DNA from: Promicromonospora sukumoe
GTDB taxonomy: Bacteria; Actinomycetota; Actinomycetes; Actinomycetales; Cellulomonadaceae
Length of the DNA: 64,000 nt
NCBI RefSeq assembly: GCF_014137995.1
Contig: NZ_JACGWV010000001.1
Location: forward strand, 2,790,001-2,854,000
Direction: 5' to 3'
Below are positions 1 through 7,956 of this stretch, in pieces. A program made the position numbers and the translations under genes. Below the pieces are notes generated by a model that was given only the letters and a program-made list of their open reading frames with translations, was not told the origin of the DNA and ran no database searches. Numbering within the stretch: position 1 is the first letter of the stretch; each line of letters begins with the position of its first letter.

Positions 1-1138
1 AGGGCTTGAGCGCCTCGGCCGTGGCGGGGTCGTCGACCACCTCGTCGACCCGCGCCCGGATCTGGTTCATCTTGACGAAGTCCGCGAGCTCGTCGAGCCG
101 CTCCCGCTCGGCCGGGTCGAGCGTCGTGTCCACGGCGCCGGTGATCATCTGGCGCTGGAGCCGCGCCGTGCCGGTCCAGCCGTCCTGGGTCAGGTCCTCG
201 GCGACGTCCTCCCCCGCCAGGACCGCGAGGAAGTTCTCCATCCGCTCGCGCTGCCAGCCGGGCCGCAGCGACGCCGCCCACTCCGGGTCGGTGGGCCGGT
301 TGTCGCGCACGTCCACCGACGACGGCGTGCGTTGCAGCACGTACAGGTGCGCGGCGTCGCGGGCGAGGTGCGGGATCGCCTGCAGCCCGGTGGCCCCCGT
401 GCCGATGACGGCCACGCGCTTGTCGGCGAGCCCCGTCAGGCCGCCGTCCGCCGTGCCGCCCGTGTACCCGTAGTCCCAGCGGCTGGTGTGGAAGGTGTGG
501 CCGCGGAAGTCCTCGATGCCGGGGATGCCGGGCAGCTTGGCCTGCGAGAGCGTGCCCGAGGACACCACGACGTACCGGGCCCGCATCGTGTCGCCGCGGT
601 CCGTGGTCACCCGCCACTCGTCGGCGGCCTCGTCCCAGGTCAGGTCGGTGACCCGCGTGTGGAAGACGGCGTCCCGGTACAGCCCGTAGTGCTCCGCGAT
701 CCGGACGGCGTGCTGCCGGATCTCCTCGCCCGGCGCGTACCGCCACCGCGGCACGTAGCCGGTCTCCTCCAGCAGCGGCATGTAGACGTACGACTCGATG
801 TCGCAGTGGATGCCCGGGTACCGGTTCCAGTACCAGGTGCCGCCGAAGTCGCCCGCCTCGTCCATCATCCGCACCGACTCGACGCCGGCCTCGCGCAGCC
901 GGGCGCCGGTGAGCAGGCCGCCGAACCCGCCGCCCACCACGAGCACCTCGACCCGGTCCGTCAGCGGCTCCCGCTCGACGCGCTCCGTGTACGGGTCCGT
1001 CGCGTAGTAGCCGAACTCCCCCGCGGCCCGCCGGTACTGCGCCGTGCCGTCCGGCCGGACGCGGCGGTCGCGCTCGCGGCGGTATCTCTCGCGCAGGGCG
1101 TCCGGGTCGAGCGTGTCGGTGCTGGTCAGATGAGACAA
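1..1138 (-). CDS. Baeyer-Villiger-type flavin monooxygenase, 3' end outside window
   Basis: Family role: FAD- and NADPH-dependent insertion of oxygen next to a ketone (cyclohexanone/phenylacetone monooxygenase type), cytosolic. Seen: from the TTG start the frame stays open to the window edge (379 codons). An FAD Rossmann motif VVGGGFGG lies near residue 67, the aromatic GTWYWNRYPGIHCD stretch near 100-113, the BVMO fingerprint FRGHTFHTSRWD near 211 (FxGxxxHxxxW[P/D]), and a second Rossmann motif VIGTGATG near 244. The TTG at 1138 is preferred because GAGAGG lies about 7 bases upstream. The C-terminus is missing. It is divergent from the TetR gene, and the palindrome at 1186-1213 lies between them, so repression by that TetR protein is likely. 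The substrate cannot be read from sequence. Confidence 0.9.
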   Translation of the reverse strand, partial: MSHLTSTDTLDPDALRERYRRERDRRVRPDGTAQYRRAAGEFGYYATDPYTERVEREPLTDRVEVLVVGGGFGGLLTGARLREAGVESVRMMDEAGDFGGTWYWNRYPGIHCDIESYVYMPLLEETGYVPRWRYAPGEEIRQHAVRIAEHYGLYRDAVFHTRVTDLTWDEAADEWRVTTDRGDTMRARYVVVSSGTLSQAKLPGIPGIEDFRGHTFHTSRWDYGYTGGTADGGLTGLADKRVAVIGTGATGLQAIPHLARDAAHLYVLQRTPSSVDVRDNRPTDPEWAASLRPGWQRERMENFLAVLAGEDVAEDLTQDGWTGTARLQRQMITGAVDTTLDPAERERLDELADFVKMNQIRARVDEVVDDPATAEALKP

Positions 1139-1185
1139 GGCAGACCTCTCGTCAGCGGTTCGGCGGGTGTTCCCCGCCGAGGACA

Positions 1186-1213
1186 TGAAAACGTACATCC
1201 ATGTACGTTTTCA
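1186..1213. promoter_or_regulatory. Candidate TetR operator, perfect palindrome
   Basis: TGAAAACGTACAT, two bases (CC), then ATGTACGTTTTCA: 13-bp arms without a mismatch. It sits between the divergent monooxygenase and TetR genes. Size and symmetry fit a TetR-dimer operator controlling both promoters; binding is inferred. Confidence 0.75.
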
Positions 1214-1248
1214 ACCCCTGCCCGTGTGGCGCCCCGCACGAGGGCCGC

Positions 1249-1254
1249 TACCCT
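1249..1254 (+). promoter_or_regulatory. Candidate -10 box, leaderless tetR transcript
   Basis: TACCCT ends 6 bases before the ATG at 1261 and no Shine-Dalgarno sequence is visible, the pattern of an actinobacterial leaderless promoter (TANNNT with the start codon at +1). Confidence 0.45.
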
Positions 1255-1260
1255 CGCCCC

Positions 1261-1848
1261 ATGCCCGCAGAACGCACGCGACGCGACGCAGCGCGCAACC
1301 GGGACCTGCTCGTGGCCGCGGCCCGCCGCGCCTTCGCCGCCCACGGGCCCGACGTGCCGCTGGAGGACATCGCGAGCGAGGCCGGCGTCAGCCGCACCAC
1401 GCTGCACCGCCACTTCGCCAACCGGGAGGCGCTCGCCTCGGCCGTGCTGGAGCAGAACGTCGCCGACATCGAGGCCCGGGCCGCCGGCCTGGCCGACGCC
1501 GACGACGGCGCCGAGCGGCTGTTCCACTACCTGCTGGACGTGCAGTTCGAGGCCCCGTGGCTCGGGCGCGTCGTGGCGGACGGCCGCATGCCCGGCACGG
1601 CGGACCTGGGCACCCGGACGGCGGCTGCGCTCGACCCGCTGCTGGACCGGGCCCGGGAACGCGGCCGGGTGCACCCCGGCGTCACCACCGACGACGTGCT
1701 GTTGACCCTGCCGATGGTGATGGCCGTCCAGGCGGCCACGGCGGCCACCGCGGGCGGCGGCACGCCGTCCCGCGTGGGCGCGACACGCGCCCTGCTGCAC
1801 CGGGGTGTGTTCACCACCGAGCCGCCGACGGCGCCGTCGGCGGGGTGA
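1261..1848 (+). CDS. TetR/AcrR family transcriptional regulator
   Basis: 195 aa. The N-terminal TetR helix-turn-helix (about residues 10-55) includes VSRTTLHRHFANREAL; the rest is an alpha-helical ligand domain. An in-frame ATG at 1201 lies inside the operator palindrome and would add a non-conserved tail, so the ATG at 1261, matching the usual start of the family and following a TACCCT box, is chosen. It most likely represses itself and the divergent monooxygenase and is released by a small hydrophobic ligand, perhaps the monooxygenase substrate (inference). It is convergent with the DUF2127 gene with a 3-base gap. Confidence 0.9.
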   Translation: MPAERTRRDAARNRDLLVAAARRAFAAHGPDVPLEDIASEAGVSRTTLHRHFANREALASAVLEQNVADIEARAAGLADADDGAERLFHYLLDVQFEAPWLGRVVADGRMPGTADLGTRTAAALDPLLDRARERGRVHPGVTTDDVLLTLPMVMAVQAATAATAGGGTPSRVGATRALLHRGVFTTEPPTAPSAG

Positions 1849-1851
1849 GCG

Positions 1852-2376
1852 TCACCCGGACGGGTACGCGCGCGGGAACCAGCCGTGCACCACGCTGCGC
1901 CACGCGTCGTGGAAGGACCGGCCGACGCGCCACTCGTGCCAGGTCAGGGCGAGGATCAGGACGTCCAGGACGACCAGCGCCACGACGCCGATGCCGGGGC
2001 TGAGCACCATCTGGACGAGCTGCACGACCAGGAGCACGCTCAGCGCACCCACGGCCCACGGGTAGACCCGGCGCGAGCCCGCGAGGAGCGCGGCGACGAT
2101 CACCACCTTGACCACGCCGTGCAGCAGCAGGAAGAGGCCGCCCGCGACGGCGGCGCCGTGGTCCAGCGCGGCCGCCTGGTGCAGCAGCAGGTTGGCGACG
2201 AGGTCGTGCGGGTCCTCCCGCAGCTCCTCCGCGACGACGGACCGGGTCAGCGCGAGGATGCCCTGCTGGTGCAGCACGAGCAGCGCGATGCCGGCCACCA
2301 GCTCGACCAGGCCGTCCAGGCCCTTGACCAGCACGCCCAGCACGAAGGCGGTCTCGACCAGCAGACGGCGCCGCAC
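1852..2376 (-). CDS. DUF2127 family membrane protein
   Basis: 174 aa, predicted integral membrane protein with about four hydrophobic segments (near residues 8-35, 75-98, 108-125 and 128-145) and a hydrophilic His/Asp loop after the first pair. It resembles the uncharacterised DUF2127 family; no biochemical role is established. The start is GTG at 2376 without a convincing ribosome site. It follows the DUF4383 gene on the same strand after 121 bases, and the gap holds four short repeats (2454-2508) that might act in its control. DUF2127, DUF4383 and CsbD neighbours together suggest a cell-envelope stress module, which is inference. Confidence 0.7.
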   Translation of the reverse strand: MRRRLLVETAFVLGVLVKGLDGLVELVAGIALLVLHQQGILALTRSVVAEELREDPHDLVANLLLHQAAALDHGAAVAGGLFLLLHGVVKVVIVAALLAGSRRVYPWAVGALSVLLVVQLVQMVLSPGIGVVALVVLDVLILALTWHEWRVGRSFHDAWRSVVHGWFPRAYPSG

Positions 2377-2453
2377 GATCAGACGCCCGCGCCCGGGTAC
2401 CGCGGTGGTGACTCCATGTGCACCACTCTGGTACCCGGGGCGGGCGCCGTCAT

Positions 2454-2508
2454 CCAGAAGGACGTATCCGGAAGGACCTGTCCAGAAGGACGTGGATCTA
2501 GAAGGACG
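2454..2508. repeat. Four degenerate 14-16 bp repeats (RGAAGGAC core)
   Basis: The core (A/G)GAAGGAC starts at 2456, 2470, 2484 and 2500, that is at steps of 14, 14 and 16 bases, each preceded by CC or CT. The array spans the 3' end of the DUF4383 gene and the region upstream of the DUF2127 gene. It could be a regulator-binding array or replication slippage; nothing decides between them. Confidence 0.55.
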
Positions 2509-2935
2509 CGGAGTGACCCGCGGGCTTCCGGTGCGGCCAGAGCGCGATGGCCAGACCGGCCCCGACGCTCAGGAGGTGCAGCACGTTGTCGGCCGCGTTG
2601 ATGTTCAGGACGTTGATGTCCGGGTTGTTGACCGCGATCAGGCCGTACACGAACGTCGCGCCGTACCCGGCCACCAGCAGCCAGCCGAACGTCCGTGCGT
2701 GGCCGATCGTGGACCACAGGACGATGCCGAGGATCCCGATCAGGATGTGCACGATGTTGTGCAGCGGGTTGATCGCGAACCCGAGCAGCGTCTGGTCGTG
2801 GTCGTGCTCGGCGAAGCCGCTGAACCCCGTGACGAGGAACCCGACGGCTCCGACGAGCAGGTAGACCACACCGATGATGAGTGCGAGCCACTGGGACACC
2901 CCGCGGGTGCGCGTCGACTGCGTGGACTGCGTCAT
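2498..2935 (-). CDS. DUF4383 domain membrane protein
   Basis: 145 aa, four transmembrane helices (about residues 15-37, 52-72, 85-104 and 118-135). The stretch NPLHNIVHILIGILG, with its conserved Asn/His pattern, is typical of DUF4383, an actinobacterial family of unknown function often found near stress genes. The ATG at 2935 is chosen because ACGGAG lies a few bases upstream; longer frames would read through the divergent intergenic region. It is divergent from the CsbD gene and runs in the same direction as the DUF2127 gene. Confidence 0.85.
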   Translation of the reverse strand: MTQSTQSTRTRGVSQWLALIIGVVYLLVGAVGFLVTGFSGFAEHDHDQTLLGFAINPLHNIVHILIGILGIVLWSTIGHARTFGWLLVAGYGATFVYGLIAVNNPDINVLNINAADNVLHLLSVGAGLAIALWPHRKPAGHSASF

Positions 2936-3106
2936 GGCGTTTCTCCGTTCTTCTCGGCGTTCACGCAGGTAGTTCGGAGCCGCACCAAGTCCGGATGGGG
3001 GTGGTTTACGACGACTTTCGCGCACCACCGTCCGGCCTCCCGTGGCGAGTCGGCGCCACCGGGGTGAAGGTGAGGACGCAGGGTCACCTACCGAAGGAGA
3101 GACGTC

Positions 3107-3286
3107 ATGGGGCTCGACGACAAGCTCAAGAACGCCGCCGAGGACGCGACCGGCAAGGCCAAGGAGGCCGCGGGCCGCGCCACCGACAACGAGGAGCTGG
3201 AGGCCGAGGGCAAGTCCGACCAGGCCAAGGCCTCGATGAAGAAGGCCGGCGAGAACATCAAGGACGTCTTCAAGAAGAACGACTGA
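3107..3286 (+). CDS. CsbD family stress-response protein
   Basis: 59 aa, charged and Lys/Glu/Ala-rich, with MGLDDKLKNAAEDATGKAKE at the N-terminus, the CsbD signature. CsbD proteins are small cytosolic proteins induced by general stress (SigB in Bacillus); the mechanism is unknown. A clear ribosome site, GAAGGAGAG, precedes the ATG. The usual CsbD length is 60-70 aa, so it looks complete. The small hairpin at 3285-3302 follows. No definite alternative-sigma promoter could be picked out in the 170-base divergent gap with DUF4383. Confidence 0.92.
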   Translation: MGLDDKLKNAAEDATGKAKEAAGRATDNEELEAEGKSDQAKASMKKAGENIKDVFKKND

Positions 3287-3302
3287 GCCGGGGCGGCGGC
3301 TC
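3285..3302 (+). terminator. Short hairpin after csbD
   Basis: GAGCCG, loop GGGCGG, CGGCTC, overlapping the csbD stop codon and lying between convergent genes. No U-tract follows, so this is only a plausible terminator. Confidence 0.35.
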
Positions 3303-3312
3303 GGCGGGGCCC

Positions 3313-3969
3313 TCAGGCCTCCTCGACGAGCCCCGCCTCGTACGCGAGGATCGCCGCCTGCACCCGGTTGCGCACCCCGAGCCGCGACAGGATCGTGCTG
3401 ACGTGCGCCTTGACGGTGCCCTCGGAGAGGTGCAGGCGGTCCGCGACGGCCTGGTTGGCCAGTCCCTGGCCGACCAGGCCGAGCACCTCCGTCTCGCGCG
3501 GGGTCAGCACGCTCACCCGGTCGCCCGCCGCTCGCCGCCGGGCCGGCCGCCCGCCACGGAACCCCGTGATCATCCGGTGCGCGATCCGCGGTGAGAGGTA
3601 GGCCGCTCCCCCGGCGACCGCGTGCACGGCGATGATCAGCTCGCGCGGGTCGGCGGCCTTCAGCAGGAACCCGGCGGCGCCCTCGTCCAGCGCACGGGCG
3701 ACGTAGTCGTCCTCGTCGAACGTGGTCAGCACGACGACCGCGACCTCCGGGACCGCGCGGCGCAGCTCGGCGGCCGCCTCGAGCCCGTCCATGACCGGCA
3801 TGCGGACGTCGAGCAGGACGACGTCGGGGCGGTGCCGCCGGGCGAGCTCGACCGCCTCCGTGCCGTCCCCGGCCTCCGCGACGACCTCGATGCCGGCGTC
3901 GCTGCCGAGGATGGCCGCGACACCGACCCGGAGCATGGCGTCGTCGTCGGCCAGTAGGACGCGGATCAC
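3313..3969 (-). CDS. LuxR/NarL family response regulator
   Basis: 218 aa. Receiver domain 1-120 with the acidic pocket DDD at 8-10, phospho-acceptor Asp54 (VVLLDVRMP), switch Thr near 82 and Lys near 105 (FLLKAADP). C-terminal LuxR helix-turn-helix 150-210, with LTPRETEVLGLVGQGLANQA and the recognition helix EGTVKAHVSTIL. It overlaps the upstream histidine kinase stop by 4 bases (ATGA), so the two are translationally coupled partners. Targets are unknown; autoregulation of this operon is a reasonable guess. Confidence 0.95.
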   Translation of the reverse strand: MIRVLLADDDAMLRVGVAAILGSDAGIEVVAEAGDGTEAVELARRHRPDVVLLDVRMPVMDGLEAAAELRRAVPEVAVVVLTTFDEDDYVARALDEGAAGFLLKAADPRELIIAVHAVAGGAAYLSPRIAHRMITGFRGGRPARRRAAGDRVSVLTPRETEVLGLVGQGLANQAVADRLHLSEGTVKAHVSTILSRLGVRNRVQAAILAYEAGLVEEA

Positions 3970-5000
3970 GCGACCTCCCGGGCCGCCGGGATGCGGGCGC
4001 GCACGGCGAAGCCGTCGCCCGTCGGTCCCGCACCGAACGTCCCGCCCACGAGCCGGACCCGCTCGGCGAGGCCGAGCAGGCCGCTGCCGCCGCTCGCCCG
4101 TTCCGGGCCCGGGCGCACTGCAGCCCCGGTGTTCGTCACCTCGACCAGCACGTCCTCCCCGGCCCGGCGCACGCGCACGGTGACGGCGGCTCCCGGCGCG
4201 TACCGGGCCGCGTTGGTGAGCGCCTCCTGCACCACGCGGTGCGCGGCCTGGTCCGCGAGGCTCCCCGCGAGGTCGGACGTCTCGTCCGGCGCCCCGTCCA
4301 GCCGCACGGCCAGCCCGGCCGACGCCGCCCGCGCGACCAGCGCCGCGATGCTCTCGTGGGGCGGGGCGAGCGACCCGTCACCAGCAGGCCCGTCCCGGAG
4401 CGCACCGAGGGCCGCGCGGAGCCGGTCGGTGGCCTCCGTCGCGGTGACCCGGATCCCGGCGACCGCGGCACGGTCCGCGTGCCGATCGTCGGGAGCCAGC
4501 CCGGCCGACACCTCCAGCGCCCCGGCCCGCACCGCGATGAGCGCGAGGTCGTGCCCCACCAGGTCGTGCAGCTCGGTCGCGATCCGGGCCCGTTCCTCGG
4601 CCCGGGCGCTGCGGGCGACCAGCTCCTGCTCGCGCTCGAGCCGGGCCACCCGCTCGGCCGCGAGCCGGCCCAGCTCGGCCTGCTGACGACGGTTGCGCCC
4701 GGCCAGCCACGGCGCGACGACGAAGACGGCCAGCAGCATCGCCCCGGTGGCGGCCGTGCCGACGTCCACGAGCACGAGCGCCGCCGCCAGGGCCGCCGCG
4801 CCGACCAGCAGCCTGCCCGCGCCGCGTGCCCGCAGATGCCTGCCGTGCAGGTAGGCGAGCGGCGCGAGCACGGGGAAGACGAGCTGCCGCCAGAGCGGGA
4901 GCGCGTCGGCCCCGATACTGTTCAGCACCGCCAGCGCCGCGAGGGCCGCCAGGGCGACGCCGCCGGCGACCCCTCGGCGGTCGGGGCGGTGCTCGGTCAC
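3966..5000 (-). CDS. Sensor histidine kinase (HisKA_3 type)
   Basis: 344 aa. The N-terminal membrane sensor has about four or five hydrophobic segments (12-100), then a coiled-coil linker with RLEREQELVARS. The DHp helix carries ARIATELHDLVGHDLALIAV with phospho-accepting His145. The C-terminal HATPase_c domain has the N-box HRVVQEALTNAARYAPG and G-box SGLLGLAERVRLVGGTF. The start is GTG at 5000, overlapping the stop of the serine hydrolase gene (GTGA), so synthesis is coupled. With almost no extracytoplasmic loop it probably senses within the membrane. Its partner is the response regulator just downstream. Confidence 0.95.
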   Translation of the reverse strand: MTEHRPDRRGVAGGVALAALAALAVLNSIGADALPLWRQLVFPVLAPLAYLHGRHLRARGAGRLLVGAAALAAALVLVDVGTAATGAMLLAVFVVAPWLAGRNRRQQAELGRLAAERVARLEREQELVARSARAEERARIATELHDLVGHDLALIAVRAGALEVSAGLAPDDRHADRAAVAGIRVTATEATDRLRAALGALRDGPAGDGSLAPPHESIAALVARAASAGLAVRLDGAPDETSDLAGSLADQAAHRVVQEALTNAARYAPGAAVTVRVRRAGEDVLVEVTNTGAAVRPGPERASGGSGLLGLAERVRLVGGTFGAGPTGDGFAVRARIPAAREVA

Positions 5001-6454
5001 GTCGCCGACCCTACCCGGCCCCGCCGGAGCAGCGCCCGGAGCCGGGCACCGAGGACACCGAGCCCCGCCAGCGCCGCCACCAGCAGCATCAGCACCGCGG
5101 GCAGCGCGAAGTACGTCAGCGAGGGCCACGGGAAGGTGCGGCCGCCGGTGAGGAAGGCGCCGAGCTGCGGCAGGAGCGCGAGGACCACGGCCGGGAGAAC
5201 CAGCCAGACCAGCCGGAGCCCGGTGCGCCACCGTGCTCGCCCCGCCCGGCGGGCGGCCCAGCGCGGAGCCCGCAGCACGCCGGCGACACCGAGCGCGGCG
5301 GAGACGAGCAGCAGGCCCGCGAGCCCGAGGTCGAGGGTCCGGGTCCCGGCCGAGGGCTCGGGGGTCTCGCCGCGGGTCAGCGCGACCAGCCCGTCCAGCG
5401 CGGTCCGGGTGACGTCGGTGAGCCCCCCGCCGTTGGTCAGCACGGCGATGCCGTACCCGGTCGCGGGATCGATCCACTCGACCGCCCGGTAGGTCATGAC
5501 GAAGCCGGAGTGCCAGCGGGTCCCGTCGTCCTTGGTCTGCCAGCCGAGCCCGTAGTCCCCGACGCCCGACGGCGCGTGCATCGCGTCGAGGCCCGCGGAC
5601 GAGACGAGCTGGTGGCCGTTCCCCGTCTGGCTGATCAGCCACCGCCCCATGTCGGCGGCGCTGGTGATGACGCCGGCGCTGCCGGTGTCGTCGAACCACC
5701 GGGGCTCCGCGCGCGGGACCCACCAGCCGAACAGGGAGTTGTACCCGTCGGCCGGCCGGACGACGTCGTCGCGGGTGGCGCTGGCGGACATCCCGAGCGG
5801 CTCGAACACACGCTCGGTCAGGAAGTCGCCGAACTCCTGGCCGGAGGCCACCTCGACGAGCCGGGCGGCGATGTCGAAGTTGACGTTGCAGTAGTGGTAC
5901 GCCGTTCCGGGGTCCGTGGCGAGGGTGTCGTCGTGCAGACGGGCGACGTAGTCGGTACGGGACGTCGCCTCGGCCAGGTCGGCGACGTCGACGGTGGTGT
6001 CGGCGAGCCCGGAGGTCTGGTCGAGGAGCTGGCGGACGGTGATCCGGTCGACCCGGGGGTCCGCCATCCGCAGCTCGGGGAGCTGGTCGGTGACCGTGCC
6101 GTCGAGGTCGATCCGCCCGTCCTCGGCCAGGATCGTCACGGCCATGGCGGTGAACGACTTGCTCACGGAGGCGATCCGCATGGGGGTCCCGGCGGTGACC
6201 GGCTCGCCCGTCGAGTCGTGCCCGTACCCGGCGGCGTGGACCACCTCGTCGCCGTGCGTCACCACGGCGGACAGGCCGGGCACCCCCGAGGCCTCGTGGA
6301 GGTCGGCGAGATAGGTGTCGATCGCCTCGGGGGTGGGGGCGGGCGGGGACGCCGCCGCGGCGTGGGCGGCGGGCCCGGCGCACAGGCCGGCGCCCGCCGT
6401 CGCGACCACGAGCAGCACAGCGGCGATGTGCCTGGTCAGGCGGGTGTGTTCCAT
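4997..6454 (-). CDS. Exported serine beta-lactamase-like hydrolase with membrane tail
   Basis: 485 aa. N-terminal signal peptide (about 1-32), then a class C beta-lactamase / D-alanyl-D-alanine peptidase fold with SVSK at 96-99 (nucleophile Ser96), YCN at 188-190 and HSG at 315-317 in the place of KTG. After about residue 375 there are three hydrophobic helices, which would anchor the protein in the membrane. The ATG at 6454 is chosen since it begins the signal peptide; further upstream the frame runs into the space before the dehydrogenase stop. It is first in an operon with a two-component system through a 4-base overlap. It may be a peptidase/esterase or a cell-wall sensor; true beta-lactamase activity is not implied. 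Confidence 0.88.
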   Translation of the reverse strand: MEHTRLTRHIAAVLLVVATAGAGLCAGPAAHAAAASPPAPTPEAIDTYLADLHEASGVPGLSAVVTHGDEVVHAAGYGHDSTGEPVTAGTPMRIASVSKSFTAMAVTILAEDGRIDLDGTVTDQLPELRMADPRVDRITVRQLLDQTSGLADTTVDVADLAEATSRTDYVARLHDDTLATDPGTAYHYCNVNFDIAARLVEVASGQEFGDFLTERVFEPLGMSASATRDDVVRPADGYNSLFGWWVPRAEPRWFDDTGSAGVITSAADMGRWLISQTGNGHQLVSSAGLDAMHAPSGVGDYGLGWQTKDDGTRWHSGFVMTYRAVEWIDPATGYGIAVLTNGGGLTDVTRTALDGLVALTRGETPEPSAGTRTLDLGLAGLLLVSAALGVAGVLRAPRWAARRAGRARWRTGLRLVWLVLPAVVLALLPQLGAFLTGGRTFPWPSLTYFALPAVLMLLVAALAGLGVLGARLRALLRRGRVGSAT

Positions 6455-6523
6455 GTGCTGCACGCTATGGAGCGGCGGCGACCCGGCACATCGGTCAGGT
6501 GTCCGGACCACCCCTGACGAAAG

Positions 6524-7954
6524 TCATAGGGCGGCCAGCGTCGCCCGCGCCCCGACCCGGTGCAGGGAGTCGAGCGCGTCGAGGTAGGGCTCGACGAAGC
6601 GCGGCTCCTCCACGAGCGACCCGAACAGCATGGGGCTGCGCAGGAACGCGAGCGGGTCGGTGCGCTGCGAGCGGGCGAGCGGGACCAGCCGGTCGGCGAG
6701 CCGGTCGACCACCTCGATCGGCTCGCCCTGCTCGTCGACCCCCTCGGCGTACCGCGCCCAGCTCGCGACGACCGCCGCCGACCGGGTGACCTCGCCGCCC
6801 GTGCGGAGCTGGTCGCGCACCAGCGGGACCAGGAACTTGGGGATGCGGTCCGACGTCTCGGAGCCGAGCCGGGCGAGCGTGTCTCGCACCTCCGGGTTGC
6901 CGAAGCGCTCCATCAGGGTCGCCTTGTACTCCTCCAGGTCGACGCCGGGCACCGGCGCCAGGGTCGGCGTCGCCTCGCGGTCCATGAAGTCGCGCACGAA
7001 CCGCGCCAGGTCGGGGTCCGCCATCGCCTCGTGCGCATAGCGGTGGCCGGCCAGCCGGCCGAGGTAGGCCATGGCCTGGTGGCTGGCGTTCAGGAGCCGC
7101 AGCTTCATCAGCTCGTACGGCTCGACGTCGGCCACGAGCTGGACGCCCGCGTGCTCCAGCGGGGGCCGGCCGAGCGGGAACCGGTCCTCCAGCACCCACT
7201 GGAAGAACGGCTCGGCCACCACGGGCCAGCGGTCCTGGACACCGAAGCGCTCGGCCACCAGGGCCCGGTCCGCCTCGGTGGTGACGGGCGTGATGCGGTC
7301 GACCATCGAGCTCGGGAACGCGACGGCGTCGTGCACCCACCGGCCCAGCTCCGGGTCGCGCAGCCCGGCGAAGGCCGCGAAGACGGCGCGCGCCATCTCG
7401 CCGTTGCCCTGCACGTTGTCGCAGGACATGACGGTGAACGGCGGCAGGCCGCGCGTCCGCCGTCGGGCCAGGGCCTCGACGACGAACCCGAACACGGTGG
7501 TGGGTACCGCCCCGGGCCGGGCGTCGGCGACGACGTCGGGCGCGCTCGTGTCGAACGCGCCGGTGACCTGGTCGAAGTTGTAGCCGCCCTCGGTGATGGT
7601 GAGCGACACGATGCGGGTGTCCGGGTGGGCCATGCGCTCCAGCACGGCCTCCGGGTCGTCCGGCGCGAACAGGTACTCCACGATGCTGCCGACGACCCGG
7701 GCGTCGAGCCCGCCGTCGGCGTGCTTGGTCACCAGCGTGTACAGGCCGTCCTGGGGCCGCAGTGCGTCGCGCATCGCGGCGTCGCCGGGCAGCAGGCCGA
7801 CGCCGCAGATGCCCCACTCGCGCGCCTCGCCGCGGCGCAGCAGCTCGTCGACCGCGAGCGCCTGGTGCGCGCGGTGGAAGCCGCCGACGCCGAGGTGCAC
7901 GATGCCGGTGCGGATGCCCGCGCGGTCGTACGGCGGGGCGGCGAGGTCGAGCAT
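6524..7954 (-). CDS. Mannitol-type (long-chain polyol) dehydrogenase
   Basis: 476 aa, the usual size for the family (about 450-500). It oxidises a sugar alcohol such as mannitol, arabitol or sorbitol to the ketose with NAD+. The N-terminal NAD fold has VHLGVGGFHRAHQ (19-31), the family signature FPSSMVDRITP lies mid-protein, and the catalytic motif KLRLLNASH has the expected Lys-x4-Asn-x2-His spacing. The ATG at 7954 lies 2 bases after the upstream permease stop; a GTG at 7960 giving a GTGA overlap is possible. Last gene of the polyol operon, so it supplies the first catabolic step after uptake. The exact polyol is not decidable. Confidence 0.92.
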   Translation of the reverse strand: MLDLAAPPYDRAGIRTGIVHLGVGGFHRAHQALAVDELLRRGEAREWGICGVGLLPGDAAMRDALRPQDGLYTLVTKHADGGLDARVVGSIVEYLFAPDDPEAVLERMAHPDTRIVSLTITEGGYNFDQVTGAFDTSAPDVVADARPGAVPTTVFGFVVEALARRRTRGLPPFTVMSCDNVQGNGEMARAVFAAFAGLRDPELGRWVHDAVAFPSSMVDRITPVTTEADRALVAERFGVQDRWPVVAEPFFQWVLEDRFPLGRPPLEHAGVQLVADVEPYELMKLRLLNASHQAMAYLGRLAGHRYAHEAMADPDLARFVRDFMDREATPTLAPVPGVDLEEYKATLMERFGNPEVRDTLARLGSETSDRIPKFLVPLVRDQLRTGGEVTRSAAVVASWARYAEGVDEQGEPIEVVDRLADRLVPLARSQRTDPLAFLRSPMLFGSLVEEPRFVEPYLDALDSLHRVGARATLAAL

Positions 7955-7956
7955 CG

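Noticed and set aside
4997..6454. Antibiotic-resistance beta-lactamase
   Set aside because: SxxK, YxN and HSG are shared by peptidases and esterases of the same fold, and the C-terminal membrane helices and TCS linkage argue against a classical AmpC enzyme.
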